Assembly (NCBI RefSeq): GCF_000001735.4
Contig: NC_003076.8
Coordinates: 15,875,835 to 15,939,834, forward strand
DNA length: 64,000 nt
Reading direction: 5' to 3'
From: Arabidopsis thaliana
Taxonomy: Eukaryota > Streptophyta > Magnoliopsida > Brassicales > Brassicaceae
The translations under genes were made by a program, and so were the position numbers. How positions within the stretch are numbered: the first letter of the stretch is position 1; the number at the start of each line of letters is the position of its first letter. This document shows, piece by piece, positions 19,895-32,345 of this stretch. The notes beneath the pieces were generated by a model that saw only the letters and a list, made by a program, of their open reading frames with translations, had not been told where the DNA came from and did not search any database.

Positions 19895-22138
19895 ATGTTT
19901 CTCACTAAAACCCTAATTCGACGATCTCTCTCAACCTTCGCTTCTTCTCCTTCAGATTCACTTCTCGCCGATAAAGCTTTAACCTTTCTCAAACGCCATC
20001 CATACCAACTTCATCATCTCTCTGCAAATTTCACACCAGAAGCAGCTTCAAATCTCCTCCTCAAATCTCAAAACGATCAAGCACTAATCCTCAAGTTCCT
20101 AAATTGGGCAAACCCACATCAATTCTTCACTCTCCGTTGCAAATGCATCACTCTTCACATCCTCACCAAATTCAAACTCTACAAAACAGCTCAAATCCTC
20201 GCCGAAGATGTCGCAGCCAAAACCCTAGACGACGAATACGCTTCTCTCGTCTTCAAATCTCTACAAGAGACTTACGATTTGTGTTATTCAACTTCCTCTG
20301 TTTTCGATTTAGTAGTGAAATCTTACTCTCGTTTGAGTTTGATTGATAAGGCTTTAAGCATTGTTCATTTAGCTCAAGCTCATGGCTTTATGCCTGGAGT
20401 TTTGTCTTACAATGCGGTGTTAGATGCTACGATTAGATCTAAGAGGAACATTAGTTTTGCTGAGAATGTGTTCAAAGAAATGTTGGAGAGCCAAGTTTCT
20501 CCTAATGTGTTTACTTACAATATCTTGATTAGAGGGTTTTGCTTTGCTGGGAATATAGATGTTGCTTTAACGTTATTCGATAAAATGGAGACGAAAGGTT
20601 GTTTACCAAATGTTGTTACTTACAACACTTTGATTGATGGGTATTGTAAGTTGCGTAAGATTGATGATGGGTTTAAGCTTTTGAGATCAATGGCGTTAAA
20701 GGGTTTGGAGCCTAATTTGATTTCGTATAATGTTGTTATCAACGGGTTATGTAGAGAAGGGAGGATGAAGGAGGTAAGTTTTGTTCTTACGGAGATGAAT
20801 AGGAGAGGGTATTCGCTTGATGAAGTTACTTATAATACTCTTATTAAAGGTTATTGTAAAGAAGGTAATTTTCATCAAGCTCTTGTGATGCATGCTGAGA
20901 TGTTGAGACATGGGTTGACACCTAGTGTTATTACTTATACTTCGTTGATACATAGTATGTGTAAGGCTGGGAATATGAACAGGGCTATGGAGTTTCTTGA
21001 TCAGATGCGGGTTAGAGGGCTTTGTCCGAATGAGCGTACTTACACGACGTTGGTTGATGGGTTTTCTCAAAAGGGGTATATGAATGAAGCTTATCGGGTT
21101 TTGAGAGAGATGAATGATAACGGGTTTTCTCCTTCGGTTGTGACTTATAATGCTTTGATTAATGGTCATTGTGTTACTGGGAAAATGGAAGATGCGATAG
21201 CAGTTCTCGAAGATATGAAGGAGAAAGGTTTGAGTCCGGATGTAGTGAGTTATAGCACGGTATTATCCGGCTTTTGTAGAAGTTATGATGTTGATGAGGC
21301 GCTTAGAGTCAAGAGGGAAATGGTTGAAAAAGGTATCAAACCTGATACAATCACCTACTCATCTCTGATCCAAGGGTTTTGTGAACAGAGAAGGACTAAG
21401 GAAGCGTGTGATCTTTACGAAGAAATGCTGAGAGTTGGTCTTCCACCAGATGAGTTTACTTACACAGCCTTGATCAATGCTTATTGTATGGAAGGCGATT
21501 TGGAAAAAGCTCTACAGTTGCACAATGAAATGGTCGAGAAAGGAGTATTGCCTGATGTTGTCACTTACAGCGTGCTGATCAACGGGCTTAACAAACAATC
21601 TCGAACAAGAGAGGCAAAAAGACTTTTGCTCAAGCTGTTCTACGAAGAATCAGTCCCTAGCGATGTCACATATCACACACTCATAGAAAACTGCAGTAAC
21701 ATCGAGTTCAAAAGCGTAGTATCTCTTATTAAAGGATTCTGTATGAAAGGAATGATGACTGAAGCTGATCAAGTTTTCGAATCCATGCTTGGGAAAAACC
21801 ATAAACCCGATGGAACAGCATACAACATTATGATTCATGGTCATTGCAGAGCCGGAGATATCCGCAAAGCGTATACTCTATACAAAGAGATGGTAAAATC
21901 CGGATTCCTTCTCCATACTGTGACAGTGATTGCTCTGGTTAAAGCCTTGCACAAGGAAGGGAAAGTTAATGAATTGAATAGTGTGATTGTGCATGTATTA
22001 AGAAGCTGTGAATTGAGCGAAGCAGAGCAAGCCAAAGTGCTTGTGGAGATCAATCATAGAGAAGGGAATATGGATGTGGTTCTTGATGTGCTTGCTGAAA
22101 TGGCCAAAGATGGATTTCTTCCCAACGGCATAAGTTAA
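19895..22138 (+). CDS. EMB2745: P-class PPR protein (EMB2745)
   Basis: A single-exon frame of 747 residues. The N-terminus (MFLTKTLIRRSLSTFASS) is rich in R, S and T without acids, as in a mitochondrial or plastid transit peptide. From about residue 165 on there is a regular run of 35-residue repeats, e.g. NVFTYNILIRGFCFAGNIDV, NVVTYNTLIDGYCKLRKIDD and DVVTYSVLINGLNKQSRTRE, all P type with no E or DYW tail. P-class PPRs bind organelle RNA and usually aid processing, stability, splicing or translation rather than editing. Name from memory (AT5G39710, embryo-defective). A small insertion at about residues 595-612 (NCSNIEFKSVVSLIKG) breaks the 35-residue register. Confidence 0.93.
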   Translation: MFLTKTLIRRSLSTFASSPSDSLLADKALTFLKRHPYQLHHLSANFTPEAASNLLLKSQNDQALILKFLNWANPHQFFTLRCKCITLHILTKFKLYKTAQILAEDVAAKTLDDEYASLVFKSLQETYDLCYSTSSVFDLVVKSYSRLSLIDKALSIVHLAQAHGFMPGVLSYNAVLDATIRSKRNISFAENVFKEMLESQVSPNVFTYNILIRGFCFAGNIDVALTLFDKMETKGCLPNVVTYNTLIDGYCKLRKIDDGFKLLRSMALKGLEPNLISYNVVINGLCREGRMKEVSFVLTEMNRRGYSLDEVTYNTLIKGYCKEGNFHQALVMHAEMLRHGLTPSVITYTSLIHSMCKAGNMNRAMEFLDQMRVRGLCPNERTYTTLVDGFSQKGYMNEAYRVLREMNDNGFSPSVVTYNALINGHCVTGKMEDAIAVLEDMKEKGLSPDVVSYSTVLSGFCRSYDVDEALRVKREMVEKGIKPDTITYSSLIQGFCEQRRTKEACDLYEEMLRVGLPPDEFTYTALINAYCMEGDLEKALQLHNEMVEKGVLPDVVTYSVLINGLNKQSRTREAKRLLLKLFYEESVPSDVTYHTLIENCSNIEFKSVVSLIKGFCMKGMMTEADQVFESMLGKNHKPDGTAYNIMIHGHCRAGDIRKAYTLYKEMVKSGFLLHTVTVIALVKALHKEGKVNELNSVIVHVLRSCELSEAEQAKVLVEINHREGNMDVVLDVLAEMAKDGFLPNGIS

Positions 22139-22385
22139 TCTAGTGAGTAAAATCATTTACATGGGCAATGGATCAACCATGCACCAGCAACAATGATGCT
22201 AATCGTGGGAGATTTTTCAGAATACCGCGGTTTCGTAGCTGCTATTCACCGTTTGAAGTTGAAATGGTACAATGTTATCTTTGCAGTTTGTGTAATATAT
22301 ATAAGGCAAACAACTTAATTATTGTAAGACATTGTTTATAATCCATCATCAAAGAATGAAGATAGAGAAACCATTGCAAATTGAA

Positions 22386-23061
22386 CTAAGAGAACATCTT
22401 ATAGGTTTTGGCTTGAAGGATGATCTGTCTCGCTCCACCTATTGGTGCTAACACCGCGATTAGGACTCCAACTATTATCGAGATCTGTAAATCATCAAAT
22501 ATGTTCAAGAGTTAACTTTTTAATTAGCATTATGTTATAACATAGTCGATATATATTTGTTTGGAAGAAAAGGTAGGCTCATTTACCCAAGATGCAATCC
22601 AATGAAAGCTCCAACGTTTTTGTTGTTTCATGACCAACCATATAATGCATGGCAACTGCCAGAAAACAAAACAAAATATTATTTTGTTATATTGAAACTG
22701 TTCTATACTAACATAACATTCATATATATACTCATGCATAAACTTAGTTTTAGGTATAAACTTACGAAGTAGGACGTTGAGGAGAAAACAAGACCGCCGA
22801 AAAAATGGAATATATACTGCTATAAATCCCACCAACGCTACAAAAACAACAACACATATATATACATGTAACATGTTACATAAAGTAACCGTAATCTAAT
22901 TAAGAACTTAACTACGTACGTACGTTTTAGTAAAATACATGTTTTGGTTACATACCAACGTATGAAGTACGTCCCACAATACGAAGGCATGTGGAAGGAG
23001 TGAACTTGAGATTCTTCACCAGACACGACTCTATTCCATCAAATACGGGCATTGCAAATAC
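22386..23061 (-). pseudogene. LHT-type amino-acid transporter, C-terminal remnant
   Basis: Four minus-strand exon-like blocks reconstruct the end of a lysine-histidine-transporter-like permease: 23061-22956 ([19 protein letters not shown]), 22837-22766 (ALVGFIAVYIPFF, then GGLVFSSTSYF), 22655-22587 (LPCIIWLVMKQQKRWSFHW) and 22484-22386 (GVLIAVLAPIGGARQIILQ, stop). Splice sites are preserved at all joins. In the second block one extra T in the TTTTTT run shifts the frame between PFF and GGLVF. The N-terminal two thirds of the permease were not found in the sequence that follows (23062-23800). This is therefore a truncated, frameshifted copy of an AAAP-family transporter and is unlikely to transport anything. 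Confidence 0.75.
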
Positions 23062-23838
23062 CTGTTTACATCATTATACTACTTATCTCTACCAGTCTTG
23101 CGAAGTTTATTATTCAAAGAGAATAGTTGGCGTTCAAGAAAAAACTGGATTTACCATAATATTGGAATGCTAGAAATCAGCTTATTCAAACTAAATAAGA
23201 GGTTGTAAACGTGAGGTGCCAGACCCTTGTTGAGAGTGGGATTATAGGCCAAATGCATCGAAAACCATCTCTACTGTGATCTCTAAACATTTGACCGGAA
23301 AATGTTCAGGAGTGACGATACAAGTTTAAAAACAAACTGTTGATATATACAAGGGTAACTCATATTTGAATTTGATTAGATTGATTAAATTATTAAAAAG
23401 AGACGTACCTATAATGCCTTTTTTTTGCCAAAACTTTAGTTATAATAATGTTCTGAATTTGTTTTTCCCTTTAAAGACATTGAAATAGCAGTCTTCAAGA
23501 AAAGGAATATCCGTGTCGCATATTTAAGATAACTTATCATCATTGTAAAAACAACTTTAATTAGATATGTATCCAAATAATTGCCGACAAATTAGAAGAA
23601 AACAAAAGGAACACGAAGGACTTGCTTTCATACACTAACTGGTGTCACTAGTCGTCGAAGACTAACGCTGTCGTAAGAAAATCAGTTCCACGTGTTCCGT
23701 ACGCTGGATCCGCCAACTGTTTAGATTTTTATTTTTCACGTTATTATATAAAGTCAAACTCTAATTAGAGAACATGAAACCAAACTTATTATAAGAAAGA
23801 AAAAAAAAACAGAAACAAGAACGGTGGAAGAGACAAAG
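23062..23838. other. Spacer upstream of the first AIG2-like gene
   Basis: No gene seen. It separates the LHT remnant from the AIG2-like pair. CCACGTGTTCC at about 23688 contains a CACGTG G-box, and a TATATAAAG box lies at about 23746-23754, both suitable for the downstream gene. Confidence 0.45.
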
Positions 23839-24683
23839 ATGTGTAGTTCCGATTCTCTTCAGCTTCACAATGTCTTCGTCTATGGTAGCTTTCAAGATCC
23901 CGACGTCATCAACGTCATGCTTGATCGTACTCCTGAGATAGTCTCCGCAACACTCCCGGGCTTGTACGTACCTTTCTCTGTTTCTTCTTCGATTGAGTTA
24001 TTTTTCTGTATAGACTTAAGATTTAATGGCCGGTTTTGGTTTTGTTCATCAGTCAAAGGTTTAGGCTTAAAGGACGTTTGTATCCATGTATTGTTCCTTC
24101 TGAGAAAGGAGAAGTTCATGGCAAGGTTTGATTCTTAGATGATTCTTTGGTTTTAATTTGTGTATGAAATATGGGATTTTAGGGTTTTGATTTGGGAAAT
24201 TTGGTGAATTGGTTTGTGTAGGTACTAATGGGAGTAACAAGTGATGAGCTTGAGAATTTAGATGCGGTTGAGGGAAATGAATATGAGAGAGTGACCGTCG
24301 GGATTGTTAGGGAGGTAAAAGTTTAAAGGTTGATGATTATAAATTTTGGAACATGTTGGATGATTATAAATTCTGATTTTGCACATGCAGGACAATTCGG
24401 AGAAGATGGCAGTGAAAACATATATGTGGATCAACAAGGCTGATCCTGATATGTTTGGAGAATGGAATTTCGAGGTTTGATGATTTAAACAATGTATTTT
24501 TAGCTTTTGTGAACTCATTATGACTGGAAAAATGGTACATTGTTTCGATTCGCTTCTTAGGAATGGAAACGGTTGCACAAGAAGAAATTCATAGAGACTT
24601 TCAAGAAAATCATGGAATGTAAGAAGAAACCTCAGGGACAGGGAAATGATGATATTAGCCATGTCCTACGCGAAGATCAATAG
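23839..24683 (+). CDS. AIG2L: AIG2-like protein (GGCT-like fold), copy 1
   Basis: Five exons, 23839-23963, 24053-24125, 24222-24314, 24391-24474 and 24561-24683, encode 165 residues. The start HNVFVYGSFQDPDVINVMLD carries the VYGS/L motif of the gamma-glutamyl-cyclotransferase-like AIG2 fold. It is followed by RFRLKGRLYPCIVPSE, GKVLMGVTSDELENLD with the acidic pair preceding EGNEYERV, and TYMWINKADPDMF. AIG2 proteins were named for induction by the bacterial avirulence gene avrRpt2; a role in defence metabolism has been reported for some members. The ATG at 23839 aligns with that of the next copy; upstream non-ATG codons are ignored. Likely AT5G39720. Confidence 0.92.
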
Positions 24684-25905
24684 GATAAGACTCCATCGTC
24701 TTGGATGGACTTGTGTTTGAGTATGTTCTATATATAACCACCTTTGTTAAATTATCAACAACAAAAAACCTTCGTTTTTAAAAATCTAAAATAAATAAAA
24801 CGTAGAGAGTGTTGTATTGATGTAAGATTTTTGTTTTTGTATAAATTTAAAATTTATTTAACAAAAAAACGGTTTTACAATAAATACATCGTTACTGAAA
24901 CAAGTATAAACTGAATAAAAGAGCTAACGACAACAAGTGCTAAACCAATATCGTAGTCCGCCTTCGTAGATAGGTGAACTTGAAGTAACTAAAATAAACT
25001 AAAATACTTAACCGATTCCGCATATTCTTATCGACCATTTTGGCAAGAGAGAGGGCTGGAATGGATGACTCGCCATGCCTTCTTCCATTTCTCTCTTTCT
25101 AAAGAGCTGAAACACATATCTGAAAACAAACATATGAATTTGCGTCAAGGCCGAATTTGTAGATAGATCAAAATATCATGTGGATTATATTATTATATAT
25201 ATGTTATACTTGCAAGTATTTAGAGATTTTTGCATCTTACTTAGCTTGTGTGTGTTTGGTCTATTTGAAGTATTTGCAGAAATTCTATCCCACAATTTTG
25301 TTTGTCCGCCTCTATCCAAAACTGATATGCGTTCAATTATTCTGATAAAAATTTAGATACATACGCAATTAATCATGAGTATTTAAATCCTTAAAGGTTC
25401 CACCATCTAAATGACTAAAACCAATTAGTAATCAATACCAATTGGGTTAGTGGGTTTTGGGAAAATTTAAAGTTTTGTACTCAAGTTGGTGTGTCTAATT
25501 ATTTATTATTTACTTTATGAATTAGCATAATTAAGCAAAGAACAAAGAATATTTTGGTCAAATATATAAAAAGATTAACATCCATCTGAAAAATCTTTTA
25601 CCTATAGTTTTTGCAACTTGAATATTTACCTCAATAGATAAAAACTAGAGTTATTTTTTTTTTTTTTTGTCGGCAAAAAACTAGAGTTATTTATCAAAGC
25701 CAAGTTAGCAAAATAATCTACTATGATGACAAAAATTTGTAACTAAAGAACATAATTCCACGTCGTTCACCGTTTCGTGTTCCTACGTGTTATTCTTTTT
25801 TTTGGTCACGTTATAAAACCTCAAAAAGCTCTAGAGGATCAGAGAAAATAACATAACCAATCCCAAGAAGAAAAAAAAAACAGAGTAGAGATTGATAAAA
25901 AAAAA
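24684..25905. other. Spacer between the AIG2-like genes
   Basis: Mostly AT-rich. On the minus strand at about 25042-25127 a short coding-like run (SSLEREKWKKAWRVIHSS) follows an acceptor-like TTTTCAG and ends at a stop; it may be a leftover exon of an unrecognised gene. A TCACGTTATAAAACC box at about 25806-25820 belongs to the next gene's promoter. Confidence 0.4.
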
Positions 25906-26790
25906 ATGAGTAGCTCCGATTCTCCTCAGCTTCACAATATCTTCGTCTATGGTAGCTTTCAAGAGCCTGACATCATCCATGTCATGCTTAATCGTATTCC
26001 TGAGATTGTCTCTGCAACACTTCCTGGCTTGTACGTTACCTCTCTCTCTCGATCTTGATCTTGATCTCGAATGATAATTCTCTCTGTTTTTTAGATCTAA
26101 GGTTTAATGCCGATTTTGGGTTGTTTTCAGTAAGAGATTTAGGCTTAAAGGACGTTTGTATCCATGTATTATCCCCTCTGAGAATGGAGAAGTTCATGGA
26201 AAGGTTTGATTTCTTGAGATCATTCTTTGTGTGTTGATCTTGATTCTTGAATAATTTTAGATTTTGAGAATTTTTTTGGTGAATTGTTTGGTGGTCCAGG
26301 TACTAATGGGATTGACTAATGATGAACTTGAGAATGTAGATTGGGTTGAAGGAAACGAATATGAAAGAGTGTTTGTTGAAGTTGTAAGAAAAGTAAGTTT
26401 CAAGATTTATTGATTGCATCTTCAAAAACACTTTTTAGTGGTCTTGATGAGGTTATGAGAATATATATGCAGGACAATTCTGAGAAGATGAGAGTGGAAA
26501 CATATCCATGGATCAACAAGAATGATCCTGATATTGGTGGAGAATGGGATTTCGAGGTTCGATGATTTAACCATTTTTGTTTTGTTTTGTTAGCTCTTTA
26601 TGAATGATGAAGTGGTGCATTGGTTTGATTCGCGTGTTTTTGTTAGGAATGGAAACGATTACACATGAAGACATTCATAGAGGCGTTCACGGAGATCATG
26701 GAAAGGAAGAGGAATCCACAAGGAAAGGGTAGAGATGATTTCAGCAATGTACTCAAAGAAGAAGATCCCGCGAATGCTCCATCGTCTTGA
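25906..26790 (+). CDS. AIG2-like protein (GGCT-like fold), copy 2
   Basis: Five exons, 25906-26030, 26131-26203, 26300-26392, 26473-26556 and 26647-26790, encode 172 residues. The first four exons have exactly the lengths of the upstream copy (125, 73, 93 and 84 nt), so the pair is a tandem duplication. The protein has the same landmarks, HNIFVYGSFQEPDIIHVMLN, RFRLKGRLYPCIIPSENGEV, VLMGLTNDELENVDWVEG and TYPWINKNDPDI, and a slightly longer tail ending PANAPSS. Likely AT5G39730. Function as for copy 1: predicted GGCT-like fold, defence-associated family, substrate unknown. Confidence 0.92.
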
Positions 26791-27330
26791 ATGGATTTGT
26801 GTCGAGTATGTTCTATATATCACCTTTGTGTCTAAACTCCATATTAAATAAAAAAAGCTGGAGAGTCTAGCTAGGTTATTGTGGAGACTAATGACAAGAA
26901 TGTTTTTGTCATGTTGTATTGTAAGATTTGAGTTATATATCATGTGGATTGTATTATTGTGTTATACAAGAGTCTTTAAGAGATTTTGGCATCTTACTTG
27001 TGGCGTCTATTGAATTAAGCGTGTATGGATTAAGTGACTGAAAAGAGAATTTGTAGTACCGACCATGGGATAAGGGTTTTGAAATATCCTCAATGGTTAA
27101 AGAAGCATACTATAAACATTGGAAAGGTATGTAACATCTTTTGGTTACACAAGAAAGATAAGGTTCTTGAAGACTTGGTATGTAATAAGAAGTTAAGAAC
27201 CAAGTAAGAAGTGAAGGAGAGACGAAAATGGAGAAATTCACAGAGTACTTGCAAATTTTATACCTTTTACATAATTTACAAATATTACACTCTCCCAAAG
27301 AGTAAAGAAAAATTAAGTGAGAGAGGACTT

Positions 27331-27456
27331 AAAGGCCCAAATATAAAGCCCATTAGGCCTATATTTAATATAACCAATCTGGACCGTTGAATATTTATTA
27401 AGCCCACATAAATCGTGTCCGTTGATTAGAAGAGCCCAAGAGAACTCTAGGGTTTT
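27331..27456 (+). promoter_or_regulatory. Site II motifs and telo-box of RPL5B
   Basis: GGCCCA at 27334-27339, GCCCATTAGGCCT at 27348-27360, AAGCCCACA at about 27399 and CTAGGGTTTT (reverse telo-box) at 27447-27456 lie within 200 bp of the RPL5B start. This combination of TCP-bound site II elements with a telo-box is the standard promoter of plant ribosomal protein genes. Confidence 0.75.
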
Positions 27457-27530
27457 GTCTTATAAGCTTGATCTCGCATTAGGTCTTTGCGCCTCTTGCC
27501 ATCTTTTGTCACTCATCTTCACAGGAAACA

Positions 27531-29351
<1,821 letters not shown>

Positions 29352-30384
29352 ATCACCAATCAAGCCTTCTTTGTCTCATGCCTCTAGTAGCTTTTTACTT
29401 ATTTATTTTCAGACTAAAACACTCAGTTTTTGTTTTCACATTTTAGTTGCGTTTGAAGATTTTGAATTCGAGGATATGTTTTGTTTGAAGAATTTATTAT
29501 CATCTCTTATTACACCATCGTCATTTTCAGGAATTTGCCTGTCAATAGTTAGATTTTATGCGTAGTGTGGTTTTAGTGCTTGTGGAAAATGGGGATTCTT
29601 GAAGTAATGAAAGTGATCATTAGTGATGTCTTCTGATCGGGTGCTTGATACAAATTCTAACTTGATGTTACTTAATAGAAAAGATTATCTTCGTAAAGTA
29701 CATGTATGTGCTATCACCAAAAATGTTCAACAACTCTAGCTTGATTGCTTTGCTTGTTACTTGCTAGTTGCTACTGTATTGCATTGCTCTTTTGAGCTTC
29801 CTCAAAGTTGCCTGTTTAATTCTTATGCTTCTGTCTGTAGAGTTTGTAGCATGTAAAGGACTTATCTCAGACGCTTGTCACATGTAAAGTTTGATTGTGC
29901 CGCTTGAGCAATTGAGCCATATGCGTCTTATATCTCGCTGTCTTCCTCCAAAACCATCGGTTCAATTATGGCTGTGCATATATATATGATATTCTTTATT
30001 TGAAGAATTTATTATCGCTTATATCAACATATACACATGAAGACTCAATAATTAAGTGATATTTTTTGTCACTATTTACACAGTAAAAATACACATGTTA
30101 CTGTACTATCCTTATCTTACATCAAATCCCAATACTAAACTTTCCAAAATGGATCTGCACATTTTAAGTGTTACAAACTCATGTGTATCAATCATAATCA
30201 CTCTCTGAAAGTTCAACAACGACTTCACAATAAGCAGAGCATCTCCTTAATCTCAAGAGTTCCACTGATGATTAGAGCATAAACTCTTATTCATTCTCTC
30301 ACAACCCAAACGCAGCATAAACTTCTTTACTAGTTACATTTCCGCCCTAACTCCGCTTATCTATCTTTTCACAACCAATACAAC
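29352..30384. other. RPL5B 3' region and spacer
   Basis: The RPL5B 3' UTR probably ends near 29600. Beyond it I see no gene. The word GAAGAATTTATTATC occurs at about 29487 and again at about 30003. The inverted segmental duplication begins at about 30385. Confidence 0.5.
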
Positions 30385-30650
30385 TCACAGTCACACAACA
30401 CTGCAACTCTCTTAGCTTTCTCAGCCACATATCAACAAGATAAAACCTAATTCTTTCTCTCAAGCTGCACAGAATCAGCTGCTTCTTACTTCGCGTCTCA
30501 TATGGTCGGAGTCCCGTACAACACAGCCAGAAACAACGGAACAGGGGATGCTCTGTTTCTGAGAAACAATGAAACAGGGGATGCTCTGTTTTTGAGCAAC
30601 AATGAGTATAACTACTTTAACAACTTGACCGGAGCGTTGACTCGCAAATC
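30385..30650 (+). pseudogene. ANAC094 3' fragment in the duplicated block
   Basis: From CACAGTCACACAACAC onward the sequence matches the C-terminal coding part of ANAC094 (63466-63850, opposite strand). Shared residues include YNTARNNGTGDALFLRNN and NNYFNNLTG. The match breaks after about 30650, where the sequence jumps to the intergenic region before AGL98. It lacks the NAC domain and is an inert duplicate. Confidence 0.85.
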
Positions 30651-31040
30651 TATATGGACAAGCAAATCTTTCCTTTTTATAGTAGATCTTCTTATTAATT
30701 AAGAGAGAGTGAAAGAAAAGGAAAAAACTAACTATTTCCTTTTTATCAATCCTTAACGGCTAAATTACACAAAATCTATGCAAAGATATCGAAATCAAAT
30801 CTTCACAAGATTTTTGTTTTACCGATTAGAAGAGTGACAAAACTAAAATAAAAACGCATTTTTTTCTAACCCTAAGGACCAAATTTTCTATTTCACAAAG
30901 TTGTCTCACTCACTTTCATATTCTTCATCATCTTCTTAGGGTTTCCTAAACCTAATTCGTAGTTTCACTCTCTCAATTTCATTCGTCTTCGTGCTTTCAA
31001 TTACTAGAAACAAAAAAACAGAGAGATAATCAACAAGAAG

Positions 31041-32108
31041 ATGGCCATTCGATCTTTACCTTCTTCCTCTCGCTGTTCCTCTTCTTCTTCTTCTTCTTCT
31101 TATTCACTCGCTTCAACGAGTCTAAGCAATAGACTTGAGACCATCTTCAAGAAAGCTTCAGAGCTTTGCACTCTCTGTGATATCGAAGCATGCGTCATCT
31201 ATTACGGACCAGACGGAGAACTCAAGACATGGCCTCCGGAGCGAGAGAAAGTGGAAGACATCGCTCTCAGGTATAGTCAATTAAACGAAGCCTTGAGAAG
31301 GAAGAAAAGTGTTACTCTTTATGACTTCCTGAACAAGAAGAAGGACAAGACGAACTTGGAGAAGAAAGCAAAGATAACGGACAATGATGACTTGAAGACT
31401 TGTCTGAAGAACGTGAATATTTTAAAGTATCCACTCGCTGATCATTACTCTCCCGACCAAGTTTCTCAACTGATTCAGTCCTTAGAACCTCATGTCTCTA
31501 AAGTCCGAGAAAGGATTCGTTTTGTTGAGTCGCAGAAACACAAGGAGACAAAACCGGATCATCAGAGTTTAGCATCATCCTCTCTGAATCATCAGACCCA
31601 ATCTTTGAACCCTAGCCAGTTTTCGCTGTTTATGTATAACCATGGAGACAATACTCTGTCTCAGATCCCAGTCTCTGCATCAAATTTCAATCAGGATTAT
31701 TTCTCAGCGTTACTTGAACAATCTGAGTTGAAGAGTCAGATAATGAAGCAGGATCTTTGTGGTTATGAGCAGAACATGTGCATGAGTAACCATGGAGATG
31801 CTACGCTCTCTCAAATCCCACTCTCTGCATCAAATCTCAATCAAGATTTCTCAGCCTTACTACAAGACGAATCTGGCTTGATGCAACAGGAGCTTTGTGG
31901 TTATGATCAGAACATGTTTATGAACAACAACAACTTTCAACATTCTTTTGTCTCAAACACACAAGATCACTCTGCTCCTGTGGTACAAGAATCTGTGAAC
32001 AACAACTATGGGTTGATGCCGCATGTTCCTTGTGGTTATGATCAGAACCTGTTCACGAGTGATATTACCAACAACAACCTTCTTATCAACAACTCGATGT
32101 TTCTCTGA
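31041..32108 (+). CDS. AGL81: Type I MADS-box protein AGL81
   Basis: A single-exon frame of 355 residues. After a serine-rich start (residues 1-25, with a long run of S) the MADS core is recognisable from about residue 28: SLSNRLETIFKKASELCTLC then DIEACVIYYGPDGELKTWPP. The basic N-terminal arm and first half of the DNA-contact helix (RKKV..., SRKATFKKRK in relatives) are missing or replaced by the serine tract. A coiled region (ALRRKKSVTLYDFLNKKK) and an N- and Q-rich tail with repeated ALLQ/ALLEQ...LCGYDQNM units follow. Type I genes act mostly in female gametophyte and endosperm. It may work through dimerisation more than direct DNA binding; that is inference. Name from memory (AT5G39750). 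Confidence 0.9.
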   Translation: MAIRSLPSSSRCSSSSSSSSYSLASTSLSNRLETIFKKASELCTLCDIEACVIYYGPDGELKTWPPEREKVEDIALRYSQLNEALRRKKSVTLYDFLNKKKDKTNLEKKAKITDNDDLKTCLKNVNILKYPLADHYSPDQVSQLIQSLEPHVSKVRERIRFVESQKHKETKPDHQSLASSSLNHQTQSLNPSQFSLFMYNHGDNTLSQIPVSASNFNQDYFSALLEQSELKSQIMKQDLCGYEQNMCMSNHGDATLSQIPLSASNLNQDFSALLQDESGLMQQELCGYDQNMFMNNNNFQHSFVSNTQDHSAPVVQESVNNNYGLMPHVPCGYDQNLFTSDITNNNLLINNSMFL

Positions 32109-32345
32109 TAACAAAGCTCATGTCAAGAGAGTGTGAAACTGTTTTTTCATCTTCAAGAATTTTAATATGTTTGTTGTGGATGTTTTATTTTGCTAAGTAT
32201 TGCATAACGCATAATGTTTTCTTGTATCAAGCTATATTTTACTATGTGAACGTCCAATTTATCAAGTGAATATATATTCCACCGCATCAAAAAGTTATCA
32301 ATTATTTGGTATATAGCTTCGTGAAAATATCAAACCAAATCACTT

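Larger units (their letters stand above)
30385..32345. repeat. Inverted segmental duplication, left copy
   Basis: This block (NAC fragment, promoter, AGL81 coding region, 3' UTR) is the inverted counterpart of 61207-63850. The outer limits are where matching stops: at the NAC side near ACTCACAGTCACAC, at the MADS side after TCGTGAAAATATCAAACC. Relative to the right copy this one lacks about 650 bp between the NAC fragment and the MADS promoter. Confidence 0.9.

Noticed and set aside
30502-30702. 66-codon frame read as an independent gene
   Set aside because: It is the duplicated 3' fragment of ANAC094 fused to promoter sequence, with no start context or domain.
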